DNA of 36,484 nucleotides from an uncultured Lachnospiraceae bacterium (GTDB taxonomy: Bacteria > Bacillota > Clostridia > Lachnospirales > Lachnospiraceae), in contig ONCT01000017.1 of the NCBI GenBank assembly GCA_900316395.1, positions 1 through 36,484 of the forward strand, in the 5' to 3' direction. Under the pieces are notes generated by a model, which did not search any database, was not told the origin of the DNA, and saw nothing but the letters and a program-made list of their open reading frames with translations. A program made the translations under genes and the position numbers. Of this stretch, positions 8,383 through 15,699 are shown one piece after another. Every line of letters begins with the position of its first letter. Positions within the stretch are counted from its first letter, which is position 1.

Positions 8383-8919
8383 ATGAACATGGAATATGAT
8401 TTCGTACCAGCACCGACTGATGCGAAAGAATTCGAGCAGTGGCGTAAAGAACAAGCAAAGATTATTGAAGAACTTCATAGAGATCTTAACACCACTAAGA
8501 CACTTATAGACAGAGCACAGCAAGAGCTTGAGGTTCAATGTGAGAAGCTTGAGCAGGAGAAAAAGACTGAGCGAGACAGAATGGCCCGCGAGAAGAACCT
8601 CTTCGATATGAAATGGAAGGTTCTTGAATCAGAGACTCAAAAACTTGCTGACGACAAGCAGAAATTCGAAAGAGAGAAGGCTTTCTATTCGAAAGTTCTC
8701 AAATTCAACGAAGAGAATCCTTCACATGAAGGTGCTGAACAAATCACTAATGCACAAATCTTCTTCATTGGTGTTGGTTCTGAGAAATCTCTCAAGAAGC
8801 GCTATAAAGATTTACTTAAGATTTATCATCCTGATAACCTAGGTGGCGACACAGGAACAATTCAAGAGATTAATCGTGAATATGATGAGCTTTGCAAAAA
8901 AATGCAAGTAGCTAATTAG
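8383..8919 (+). CDS. Coiled-coil protein with C-terminal J domain
   Basis: A 178-residue soluble protein. Residues 15-110 are a highly charged helix (runs such as EKLEQEKKTERDRMAREKN) with strong coiled-coil character. Residues about 124-175 form a short J domain with the HPD signature at 149-151 (KIYHPDNLGGDTG) and the helix INREYDEL. J domains stimulate the ATPase of DnaK-type Hsp70s, so this is probably a specialised co-chaperone with the coiled coil as client or scaffold module; this role is inferred. No zinc fingers or G/F region are seen, so it is not a classical DnaJ. The start has AAGGAG 7 nt upstream; a second ATG two codons later is also possible. It is a single-gene unit with its own promoter and terminator. 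Confidence 0.78.
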   Translation: MNMEYDFVPAPTDAKEFEQWRKEQAKIIEELHRDLNTTKTLIDRAQQELEVQCEKLEQEKKTERDRMAREKNLFDMKWKVLESETQKLADDKQKFEREKAFYSKVLKFNEENPSHEGAEQITNAQIFFIGVGSEKSLKKRYKDLLKIYHPDNLGGDTGTIQEINREYDELCKKMQVAN

Positions 8920-8930
8920 AATTATTATTA

Positions 8931-8982
8931 ATCCCCCGAGCTAATTTGATTTTTCTTCCTAATTAGCAAGGGGGATTTTTTT
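8931..8982 (+). terminator. Intrinsic terminator after the J-domain gene
   Basis: Arms 8931-8946 and 8961-8976 pair as 7 bp, a 2x2 internal loop and 7 bp, followed by seven T. It ends 13 bp before the azlC start, so azlC needs readthrough or a promoter inside this short gap. Confidence 0.8.
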
Positions 8983-8995
8983 GAGGAAAATACTT

Positions 8996-9721
8996 ATGGA
9001 CACATCACAGTTTAAAAAAGGAATAGCTGCCGGTCTTCCTATTGGACTAGGGTACCTATCGGTATCATTTACATTTGGCATAATGGCCGTGTCTGCGGGC
9101 CTTACCTGGTGGCAGGCACTCCTAATATCAATGCTCAATTTAACATCCGCAGGACAGTTGGCAGGCATCAACATAATGATTCATCCAATGCAATATATTG
9201 AGATGCTTATTGCGCAGGTGACAATCAACATCCGTTATTCATTCATGTCAGTTTCACTCTCACAGAAGACAGATGACTCCATTAAGGCAAAGGACAGATG
9301 GCTTCTTGGAGCATTTGTTACAGATGAAATATTCGGCGTCGCCGTAACGGAGAAGTCTGTTAATAAATATTTCTTCTGGGGCCTTACCATCCTGCCTTAC
9401 ATAGGGTGGGCAAGTGGAACGCTAATCGGCGCCCTTCTTGGAAATGTATTACCAGACATAATCCTTAATTCACTTAACATTGCATTATACGCTATGTTCA
9501 TTGCAATCGTTATTCCAGAAGCAAAGAAATCCGTTGCAATAACTGTTGTATCGCTAATAGCTGTTGGGCTAAGCTGTATGTTCTACTTCGTACCAATGCT
9601 AAGCAACATATCCAGCGGAATCACCATTTGCATCTGTGCAATTGTTGCAACAGGCATAGGCGCAGTCTTCTTCCCTATAAAAGAAGACGACCCCCTTGAA
9701 ACTGTAGAAACCAAAGAATAA
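8996..9721 (+). CDS. azlC: AzlC family branched-chain amino acid exporter subunit
   Basis: About 241 residues, very hydrophobic, with several transmembrane helices. The N-terminal block FKKGIAAGLPIGLGYLSVSFTFGIMA and the segments LTWWQALLISMLNLTSAGQLAG and VTINIRYSFMS are typical of AzlC, as is LGAFVTDEIFGVA. AzlC and AzlD form an exporter of branched-chain amino acids and analogues. The ATG at 8996 is chosen because GAGG lies 8-9 nt upstream; an in-frame TTG five codons earlier lies inside the preceding terminator's T-run and is unlikely. The AzlD gene follows 14 bp downstream. No T-box or other leader was seen. Confidence 0.92.
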   Translation: MDTSQFKKGIAAGLPIGLGYLSVSFTFGIMAVSAGLTWWQALLISMLNLTSAGQLAGINIMIHPMQYIEMLIAQVTINIRYSFMSVSLSQKTDDSIKAKDRWLLGAFVTDEIFGVAVTEKSVNKYFFWGLTILPYIGWASGTLIGALLGNVLPDIILNSLNIALYAMFIAIVIPEAKKSVAITVVSLIAVGLSCMFYFVPMLSNISSGITICICAIVATGIGAVFFPIKEDDPLETVETKE

Positions 9722-9735
9722 ATAGGAGTCACAAT

Positions 9736-10056
9736 ATGGATAACATTCAATTCTTTATATACTTAGCAATAATGGCTATTTCAACTTACCTTATACGTGC
9801 CATTCCATTTGCACTTGCAAGTAGAAAAATAGAAAACACATTTATAAAATCATTCCTCTGCTACATACCTTATGCAGTACTTGCAGCAATGACCTTCCCG
9901 GCAGTTTTTTATGCAACCAAAAACCCTGTCTCAGCCGCTGTGGGAGTCATTATAGCATTTATCCTCGCCCTATTTAAGAGAGGACTTATGACCGTTGCTG
10001 TGGCAGCATGCGCTGGAGTTTTTGTAACTGAAATCATACTTAGATATGCACTATGA
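9736..10056 (+). CDS. azlD: AzlD family branched-chain amino acid transporter subunit
   Basis: A 106-residue membrane protein with three or four hydrophobic helices, containing STYLIRAIPFAL and FLCYIPYAVLAAMTFPAVF, which are typical of AzlD. It is the small partner of AzlC and follows it by 14 bp, with AGGAG before the ATG, so the two form an operon. The end overlaps the minus-strand remnant at 10051-10178 by a few bases. Confidence 0.92.
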   Translation: MDNIQFFIYLAIMAISTYLIRAIPFALASRKIENTFIKSFLCYIPYAVLAAMTFPAVFYATKNPVSAAVGVIIAFILALFKRGLMTVAVAACAGVFVTEIILRYAL

Positions 10057-10178
10057 TTTTGACTTATAATATTCTTCGAAGAGATTGTTTGCAGCTTCCT
10101 GTGTCTTCTTCATTTTCTCAACATCATCGCCAGCGCAAGGATATTACTGCCATGGCAGATGAATAGGATTTTAATCAC
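10051..10178 (-). pseudogene. Decayed N-terminal remnant of a LMW phosphotyrosine phosphatase-like gene
   Basis: A GTG at 10178 with AAGGAG 9 nt upstream opens a 22-codon frame MIKILFICHGSNILALAMM before a stop at 10110. The start strongly resembles LMW protein-tyrosine phosphatases (KVLFICHGNICRSPM). Loss of a few bases within the next codons would explain the missing CRSPM-like loop: the DNA there still resembles it in another frame. A second frame then reads GDDVEKMKKTQEAANNLFEEYYKSKS to a stop at 10051; I do not recognise that part. No functional protein is expected. Confidence 0.4.
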
Positions 10179-10247
10179 TGAATTTTACTCCTTATTATTC
10201 CAAGTTATTTCCTATAATGTGCGCGTAAACGAGCAAGATTTTGAGGA

Positions 10248-11501
10248 TTACAAGTCCAAGCTATTCTCATTCAAGAGAAAATCATAAAGGTTTATTGTCA
10301 CAATCCCATTTTCATCCCTTTGAGGTTTTGTTATGTCCTTAACTATAATAATCTTCTTAAACGAATCATGTACATTGAGCAGGGGGGCTTTCTCTTGTTT
10401 CACCTTATCTTCATCAGGAAGACTAAACGCGGACTGAAGATAATATTTTTTACTTCCAAGAGTAGCTATAAAGTCTATTTCAAGTTGTACTCTTTCACGC
10501 TTTCCATCCTGTGTCAATCGTCTTATTGGAACAACACCAACATCAACTTGATAACCTCTCGCTTTAAGTTCATTAAAAACAACATTTTCCATCAGATGTG
10601 TTTCTTCAACCTGTCGAAAGCCTAACCTCGCATTTCTTAATCCTACATCCTCAAAATAATACTTAAGCGGCGTGCCAATATATTTTCGCCCCTTTACATC
10701 ATATCTATTTGCTTCCGAAACAAGAAATGCATCTTCGATATATTCAATGTAATTTTTGATTGTATTTAACGATATATCCGATTGCAATTGACTTTTAAAG
10801 GTCGCCTCTATTTTCGAAGGATTATTTAACGAACCTACAGCCGATGCAAGTACATTAATCAAATCATTAAGTTCGTTGATTTTTTCGATATTGTGTCGTT
10901 CTGTAATATCCTTTATGTATGTTTCCTGAAACAAGTTTTGTAAATATGTTACTTTCTGTTCATCAGTTTTCATACTTACAGTTAAGGGTAAACCACCATA
11001 TAAAACATACTCTGCCCATCCATGATATACATCGCCTTCGTAAACCTGCATAAATTCCTTAAATGTGAGTGGAAATACATGGATTTCGTCACCTCTGCCT
11101 CTGAATTCTGTAATAATATCTTTTGATAGAAACTTGGAGTTACTTCCAGTTACATAAATGTCTGCATTAGAAATATGAAGTAATGAATTTAACACTTCCT
11201 CAAAATCATCCAATAATTGAACCTCATCTAACAAAATGTAATAATCATTATCATCTGTAATTAAGCTCTCAATGTAGTCCAAAACCACATCCGGATTTCT
11301 ATATTTCTTATTTTTTCTGTCATCCAGTTCAATCTTTATTATATGATCTTCTGCCACACCTTCGGATTTCAAATAGTCATTAAAAATATTAAAAACCAAA
11401 TATGATTTTCCACTTCTAAGGATTCCGGTTATAACCTTTATCATACCATTGTGCATGCGATTAATTATATCGTTAAGATATTTGTCTCTTTTGATATACA
11501 T
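10248..11501 (-). CDS. ATP-binding protein, AAA_14 plus DUF4143
   Basis: About 417 residues. A Walker A motif GILRSGKS is at 26-33, Walker B YILLDEVQ near 88-95 and a sensor-like VTGSNSKFLS near 125. The C-terminal half has features of DUF4143, such as LKYYFEDVGLRNARLG and VQLEIDFIA (a nuclease-like ExD/K element). This family is abundant in anaerobe genomes and is of unknown function; some authors group members with mobile or defence islands. The start at 11501 (MYIKRDKYLN) is preferred over 11549 because AAAGGGAG lies 6 nt before it. It is flanked by remnants, so it may be part of an old acquired island. Confidence 0.85.
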   Translation of the reverse strand: MYIKRDKYLNDIINRMHNGMIKVITGILRSGKSYLVFNIFNDYLKSEGVAEDHIIKIELDDRKNKKYRNPDVVLDYIESLITDDNDYYILLDEVQLLDDFEEVLNSLLHISNADIYVTGSNSKFLSKDIITEFRGRGDEIHVFPLTFKEFMQVYEGDVYHGWAEYVLYGGLPLTVSMKTDEQKVTYLQNLFQETYIKDITERHNIEKINELNDLINVLASAVGSLNNPSKIEATFKSQLQSDISLNTIKNYIEYIEDAFLVSEANRYDVKGRKYIGTPLKYYFEDVGLRNARLGFRQVEETHLMENVVFNELKARGYQVDVGVVPIRRLTQDGKRERVQLEIDFIATLGSKKYYLQSAFSLPDEDKVKQEKAPLLNVHDSFKKIIIVKDITKPQRDENGIVTINLYDFLLNENSLDL

Positions 11502-11697
11502 ATAAATCTCCCTTTGACATTTTGTGGGTTTTGTACCACTTTCTATCATTTATTATATATCTACTTTTTTACAATATCAAGTACAGTTTTGACAATTTGT
11601 GACCACATGCCCATATTTTGTCAAGTTTCAAACATATAAGAATACGATGTAACAACGTAATTCCTTTCATAATCGAGCATCTCCATAGACAATCTCC

Positions 11698-12195
11698 CTA
11701 ACGAAAACCATAAATCGTCTTAAGTTCTTCCATTATTTCATAAACTACCGGACATACAAATGTGTATTCAACAATGCCAAGTAAGCTTCCTATCCTATCT
11801 TCCTTGTCAGTATACGGGAATTCCTTGCAATTCTGTGGCTTATCGTCACATAGTATGCACTTATCATCCACAAAAAAATCACATGGCACACTTTTCGTAT
11901 TATATCCCTCGTAATTAGCTTCTTCGCATAAATACTTCTCCTTGAATGAAGCCGTCGACATACCTAAATACTCAGCGTCTTTCTCAACATCCTCAAATGG
12001 TATGGTTCCACGATATTTCTTACAACAGTTTCTACATTTAGCACAATCATACATAGGAAAATACTTATCATGTAGTTCTTTAAACTGCATATCTAATTCA
12101 TCCGGCATTGCATGATTCTTTAGGTATGTTCTGAATTTATAGTTGTTCTTTTCTCGCTTTTTTGCCAAATTTTCTAAGTCTTCTATTTCAATCAT
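11698..12195 (-). CDS. YkgJ family cysteine-cluster protein
   Basis: A 165-residue soluble protein with Cys51, 54, 57 and 58 (CAKCRNCCKKYRGT), then Cys90, 105, 113, 116 and 123 (CILCDDKPQNCKEFPY). This pattern is typical of the YkgJ/UPF0153 putative zinc- or iron-chelating proteins. No enzymatic role is established. The start has AAGGATTAATTAA before the ATG, an acceptable site. It lies 197 bp upstream of the ATPase start on the same strand and is probably expressed on its own. Confidence 0.85.
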   Translation of the reverse strand: MIEIEDLENLAKKREKNNYKFRTYLKNHAMPDELDMQFKELHDKYFPMYDCAKCRNCCKKYRGTIPFEDVEKDAEYLGMSTASFKEKYLCEEANYEGYNTKSVPCDFFVDDKCILCDDKPQNCKEFPYTDKEDRIGSLLGIVEYTFVCPVVYEIMEELKTIYGFR

Positions 12196-12278
12196 TTAAT
12201 TAATCCTTTCTATATGGTTGTTTCTTTATCTTCCAAATTGTATTTTGCTTTGCGCCTTCTCTTTCAATATATCTTTTC

Positions 12279-12323
12279 ATTAGAAGTGACATTAGAAGTG
12301 ACATTTTCAATGTCACTTCTAAT
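12279..12323. repeat. Perfect 15-bp inverted repeat with a duplicated arm
   Basis: ATTAGAAGTGAC occurs twice in tandem (12279-12290, 12291-12302). The second copy begins a perfect 15-bp hairpin (12291-12305 with 12309-12323, 3-nt loop). No T-run follows on either strand that would make it a good terminator. It lies between the YkgJ gene and the end of the RhuM pseudogene. Confidence 0.75.
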
Positions 12324-12388
12324 AGCCTCCCCTTTAAGAATACCATTACATTAGCAATGTCTTCTAACTACAACTTGCCTAATTTTGA

Positions 12389-13157
12389 TTATCCCTGGTT
12401 TTTTTCCATTACTTTCTTAATCATCCTATCAAAATCGGATTCTATCGGCTGAGATTTATTAAAAATCTCGTATTCGCCATATGCCTTATCAAGTGCCTGC
12501 TAATGAGAAATTCTTCCATTGTCTTTCAAAATCTTATACTGGCGAAATTCCAGAAATGCATTTACACTCTTCTCGAATTCCTCCATCGTAAATACATTTT
12601 CTCTTTCAATCAGATCTTCAATATAATCAAAATATCCCGTAACTGCACGTTCAAGCTGCCGGATTTGCTTTTCGTCTAAACAATCTCTGCCGCAGTATGA
12701 TTCGTTATCGCGTAATGAAAACGATTCTGAATAGCTGCATAAAAGTGATATGCGATTTTGGAATCCTTTGTATAATCGATACTGCATTCCGCAAATATGT
12801 CTGTAATCTGTTGCCATATTCTGAATCTCGTTGCTTTTTTCGAATTAACTCTATATCCGACAGAGATAATCGCATCAAGATTATAAAGCATAGCTTCTCC
12901 AGACTGCGTTTTTCCAGGTATTGCACCATGCGGACTGGTTATTTCCATTTTGGAAACAACCACTTTTTCGTCTAATTCACCTTCCTCAAATATTTTTTTT
13001 AATGTTTGCTAATAGCTGGAACTTGAACGCCAAACAACTCTGCCATAGCTTTCTGAGTAATCCACAGGCTATCGTCCATAATATATGCATCAACAGATAC
13101 ATCACCCTAGTCGGAATGATAAAGCACCATTTCAATTTGCTTGTCAAAATCTCTCAT
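12389..13157 (-). pseudogene. RhuM family protein, multiply disrupted
   Basis: The start ATG at 13157 has a good AGGAGGAGAA site and begins MRDFDKQIEMVLYHSD, then a TAG. Reading on gives VDAYIMDDSLWITQKAMAEL and FGVQVPAISKH, then a frameshift, then FEEGELDEKVVVSKMEIT, AMLYNLDAIISVGYRVNS and FRIW. A deletion of several dozen codons joins this to QQITDIFAECSIDYTKDS. Another break follows HTAAEIV, then LDEKQIRQLERAVTGYFDYI and FLEFRQYKILKDNGRISH, a second TAG, and finally GEYEIFNKSQPIESDFDRMI to the TAA at 12389. These are consecutive blocks of RhuM, a family first named from a Salmonella pathogenicity island and common in accessory regions. RhuM is normally over 300 residues. At least two nonsense changes, frameshifts and deletions make this a clear pseudogene. 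Confidence 0.85.
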
Positions 13158-13423
13158 CAAAGGTTCTCCTCCTTCCCTATCAGTTCTTCATTTTTGTATT
13201 ATCTATTATGCCTCCGTCTTTACTTATTTCGTTTTTATAAACCTATATATCTTTAGCAAATAATATCATAAAATGACACACAATAACAATATCCTTATAA
13301 ACACGCTATCACTGGGGAATATCTAGATTTGAACTCTTCAATTATTATAATATTTTCGGCAATCGTGGTAAATTAGTGGTAATTTCGAATTAGATTTTCT
13401 AGAATTTCTTGAAAATACGTGGA
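13158..13423. other. AT-rich stretch with no recognisable gene
   Basis: This stretch upstream of the RhuM remnant is AT-rich, with no open frame that looks coding and no RNA gene. A short tandem GTGGTAA(A)TT repeat is present near 13365-13385. I can assign nothing else. Confidence 0.5.
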
Positions 13424-13477
13424 TTAGAAGGTGTTGGTTAGTAGTTTGCCGTGGCAGATGAATAGTACTTTTTTCAT
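13424..13477 (-). pseudogene. Second LMW phosphatase-like N-terminal remnant
   Basis: An ATG at 13477 opens a 17-codon frame MKKVLFICHGKLLTNTF before a TAA. The first ten residues match the start of LMW protein-tyrosine phosphatases, and the CX5R loop is lost after CHG. It shares CTATTCATCTGCCA and the following bases with the remnant at 10178, in the same orientation, 3.3 kb away. Confidence 0.35.
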
Positions 13478-13517
13478 ATCTCGTTGCTCTCTTGCTCTTT
13501 TTTTCTCGTCGTAATCG

Positions 13518-14210
13518 TCACCCCTCCAACAACCCTCTCAGCTCCTCCTCATCCAGCCTTGGCAGTTGTTTTCTTATGTGGGTTATTAGCCTGTCAAGGG
13601 ACTCCTCAGGACTTCTTTTGTAGGCGGATCTGCACAGCTTGTCGCCCCAGTAATTCTCAGCAATGTCATATCGGCAGTTGCCCCACCCGTACTCGTCTCC
13701 GTTCTTGCGTCTGCTGTATTCGTAGTTTACCGGAACAACATAGGTCTCCATCTGAAGTCTGGTGATTACTGTTTCGAATCCTTTATTGCCACCTTTCTTA
13801 TAACCTAGGCTGTCTTTAATATTTCTTGTAAGCGATGCACCGGCGTCGGTAATATAGTCCACGACACCCTTGTCCTTATATGATGCAAGCCCATCATCGA
13901 ATCTGGCTTCAAAATCATATCCGTCTCGGCGGTAATTGCAAAAGTCCGGCCACAGCTCAAGGCTTATAAATCCCGTTTTCTTCTTGAAGAATTTTCCATA
14001 AACCAGCTCCCTTTTCTGAAGCACCTGTCCTTTCCAATCCCACGCATCCCAGTGAATCTTGCCACTCCATCTTCCCTGATACCACGCGTCATAAGAAATG
14101 TTTTCTTCAAGAGAAAAGCCCTCTATATTACCTCTAAAAAATGGCAAAAAGCCTATCTCATTTACAAGCTCTACCAATTCTTCTCTTGTTCTAATGTCTG
14201 TATTTATCAT
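13518..14210 (-). CDS. AlkZ-related protein (uncharacterised family)
   Basis: A 230-residue soluble protein. Blocks such as GFLPFFRGNIEGFSLEE, DAWDWKGQV, YGKFFKKKTGFISLELWPDF, NYRRDGYDFEARFDDGLAS and the late DEYGWGNCRYDIAENYWGD correspond to a family I recall as AlkZ-related in Clostridia. The name implies distant similarity to AlkZ/YcaQ DNA glycosylases, but no reaction is established and I cannot place catalytic residues. It is rich in Trp, Tyr and Asp. The ATG at 14210 lies inside the end of the truncated MBL gene (20-bp overlap), so the two were probably once translationally coupled. Confidence 0.65.
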   Translation of the reverse strand: MINTDIRTREELVELVNEIGFLPFFRGNIEGFSLEENISYDAWYQGRWSGKIHWDAWDWKGQVLQKRELVYGKFFKKKTGFISLELWPDFCNYRRDGYDFEARFDDGLASYKDKGVVDYITDAGASLTRNIKDSLGYKKGGNKGFETVITRLQMETYVVPVNYEYSRRKNGDEYGWGNCRYDIAENYWGDKLCRSAYKRSPEESLDRLITHIRKQLPRLDEEELRGLLEG

Positions 14211-14598
14211 TTCTCCAATTCACCTCTTCTCCACAGTGAACATATTGAAGCTGTTCTCCCATAATAGGCTTCATAATCTCATATGCCGTCTCTCCTGTAC
14301 AATGACAGGTTATAATATGTGTAGAATACTTCTTAAGTTCATTTCCAATATCTGTTATCTCCTGAATCTCTTCCTTGGAATACTCTGTCTTCTTCATAAG
14401 ATGAAAGCCGCTTATGACCACATCCGGTGCTGCATCGTATTTGTCCCTAAATGCGTCAAGGATACTCAGCATACCGTTGTGCGCACAACCGGAGAGCAGA
14501 ATTCTTGTCTCCCCGTCTCTAACCACAAGATATTGCTCATGCAAAAAATTATCCCTTTCAAAACCACTGCTTTCCTTAAATAGAATACCCCTAGGCAT
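14191..14598 (-). pseudogene. MBL-fold hydrolase, C-terminal half only
   Basis: The 135 codons match the C-terminal half of MBL hydrolases of the group often annotated as RFA-P synthase-like: FERDNFLHEQYLVVRDG, then LLSGCAHNGMLSILD, VVISGFHLMKK and a late THIITCHCTGETAYEIM. The N-terminal half, with the HxHxDH metal motif, is missing. The frame meets a TAA only five codons upstream, and the only ATG lies inside a long hairpin (14585-14641) with no convincing ribosome binding site. It is therefore a truncated gene. The deletion edge coincides with that hairpin, just downstream of the SGNH-like gene. Confidence 0.72.
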
Positions 14599-14641
14599 CT
14601 TGCTTCGAGCTTAGCGAAGAAGCACCAATGCCTAAGGGTAT
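14585..14641 (-). terminator. Long hairpin downstream of the MBOAT/SGNH operon
   Basis: Arms 14585-14598 and 14628-14641 pair over 14 bp with one G-U in the minus-strand RNA. The loop contains a smaller TGCTTCG / CGAAG-AGCA hairpin. A short TCTATTT follows, so terminator activity is plausible but the T-run is weak. It contains the first codons of the truncated MBL gene. Confidence 0.5.
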
Positions 14642-14673
14642 CTTATTATCTTATTACCTTATCGCCACTACAA

Positions 14674-15699
14674 TTAATTCAAGTTAGCTAGCACCTCATC
14701 ATAGCTATTATAGAAGTACTGCTGTGGGTTGTCACTCTTAAGAACATCAACCAGAAGTCTGGATTGTCTGTCGGCAATCTCTCCCATCATATGACCATCT
14801 GCATCAACATAGTCATCATCTGTTCTGTGTAGGTATTCCCATTTGCCATAGTTAAAGTCATAGAATTCAATTCCTCTGGCGCCTAGCATATTCGTAAAGT
14901 AGTCATGAACATCACCCATGTTCTGCGTCTTCAATCTGGATGGAATCAGCGCCGACTGAACGCATATAAGCTTAATACCATGCTCATCACAATAAGCCTT
15001 AATCTGCTCAAGACTATCAATGTTAGACTGCTCAACATCATTCTTGAATTCCCAGTCTTCCCAACCTAAGTCAGGGGCTCTGTTCACTCCACGAAGGAAG
15101 CCTCTTCCCTCATAATCAAACGCTGTATCAGACTTAAGATATCTATTAACTGCATTCATTGCAGCATCATTGTTCTCTATATAATCCTTGTCAATTTTCG
15201 CGCGAACACAGTTAGGAATCTTCTGTATGTTTTCCCATGTCAACTGATAATCACAGAATAATTTAACAAACCTGTCCGGCCATATTACATTCTTAAAGTA
15301 TTCCCACCTTTTCACACCAGTAAGATATGGCATAAGATTCATATCCTGCCCCGAATCTCTCGTCTGGTCAAGTCTCCAATAATATGGGTCAATATCTAAT
15401 ATGACAGTCTTATACTTATCATCAACATTTGCCTCACGAAGGATATAGTATATGTTGTTAATAGGCGTTATACGTCTTGCAACACTAACTGTCTCATGGC
15501 CTATTCCATCAGTAATGATATATGGATTATAGCCACACTCAGCATGGGATTCACCCATGATGAGGGTATCATAGTTTCCTTCCTTCGCCTGATTAAGAAG
15601 CACCCTAATTCCTGACGGAGGTGTTAATAGGAAGGAGAATATTCCTACTGATATTGCAAATGCTATTATGAAGCCAAGGATTCGTCTAAAAGTTCGCAT
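14674..15699 (-). CDS. SGNH/DltD-AlgX-like membrane-anchored protein, partner of the MBOAT acyltransferase
   Basis: About 341 residues. One N-terminal helix (near residues 5-27, ILGFIIAFAISVGIFSFLL) anchors an extracellular domain. DTLIMGESHAECGYNP near residue 45 fits the SGNH block I Ser, and DYVDADGHMMGE near 305 fits the Asp/His block, the arrangement seen in AlgX/DltD-type proteins that work with MBOAT enzymes. The likely role is the extracellular step of polymer O-acylation. The start at 15699 is chosen because GGAGGATTTATGT precedes the ATG. It overlaps the MBOAT stop by 14 bp, so the two are translationally coupled. Confidence 0.72.
   Translation of the reverse strand: MRTFRRILGFIIAFAISVGIFSFLLTPPSGIRVLLNQAKEGNYDTLIMGESHAECGYNPYIITDGIGHETVSVARRITPINNIYYILREANVDDKYKTVILDIDPYYWRLDQTRDSGQDMNLMPYLTGVKRWEYFKNVIWPDRFVKLFCDYQLTWENIQKIPNCVRAKIDKDYIENNDAAMNAVNRYLKSDTAFDYEGRGFLRGVNRAPDLGWEDWEFKNDVEQSNIDSLEQIKAYCDEHGIKLICVQSALIPSRLKTQNMGDVHDYFTNMLGARGIEFYDFNYGKWEYLHRTDDDYVDADGHMMGEIADRQSRLLVDVLKSDNPQQYFYNSYDEVLANLN

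Noticed and set aside
12921..13256. 111-codon plus-strand frame
   Set aside because: It is the antisense of the RhuM remnant, with no ribosome binding site and no protein-like features.
13158..13423. Possible attachment site or integrase remnant
   Set aside because: A short GTGGTAA repeat is seen, but no integrase sequence or clear direct repeat supports it.
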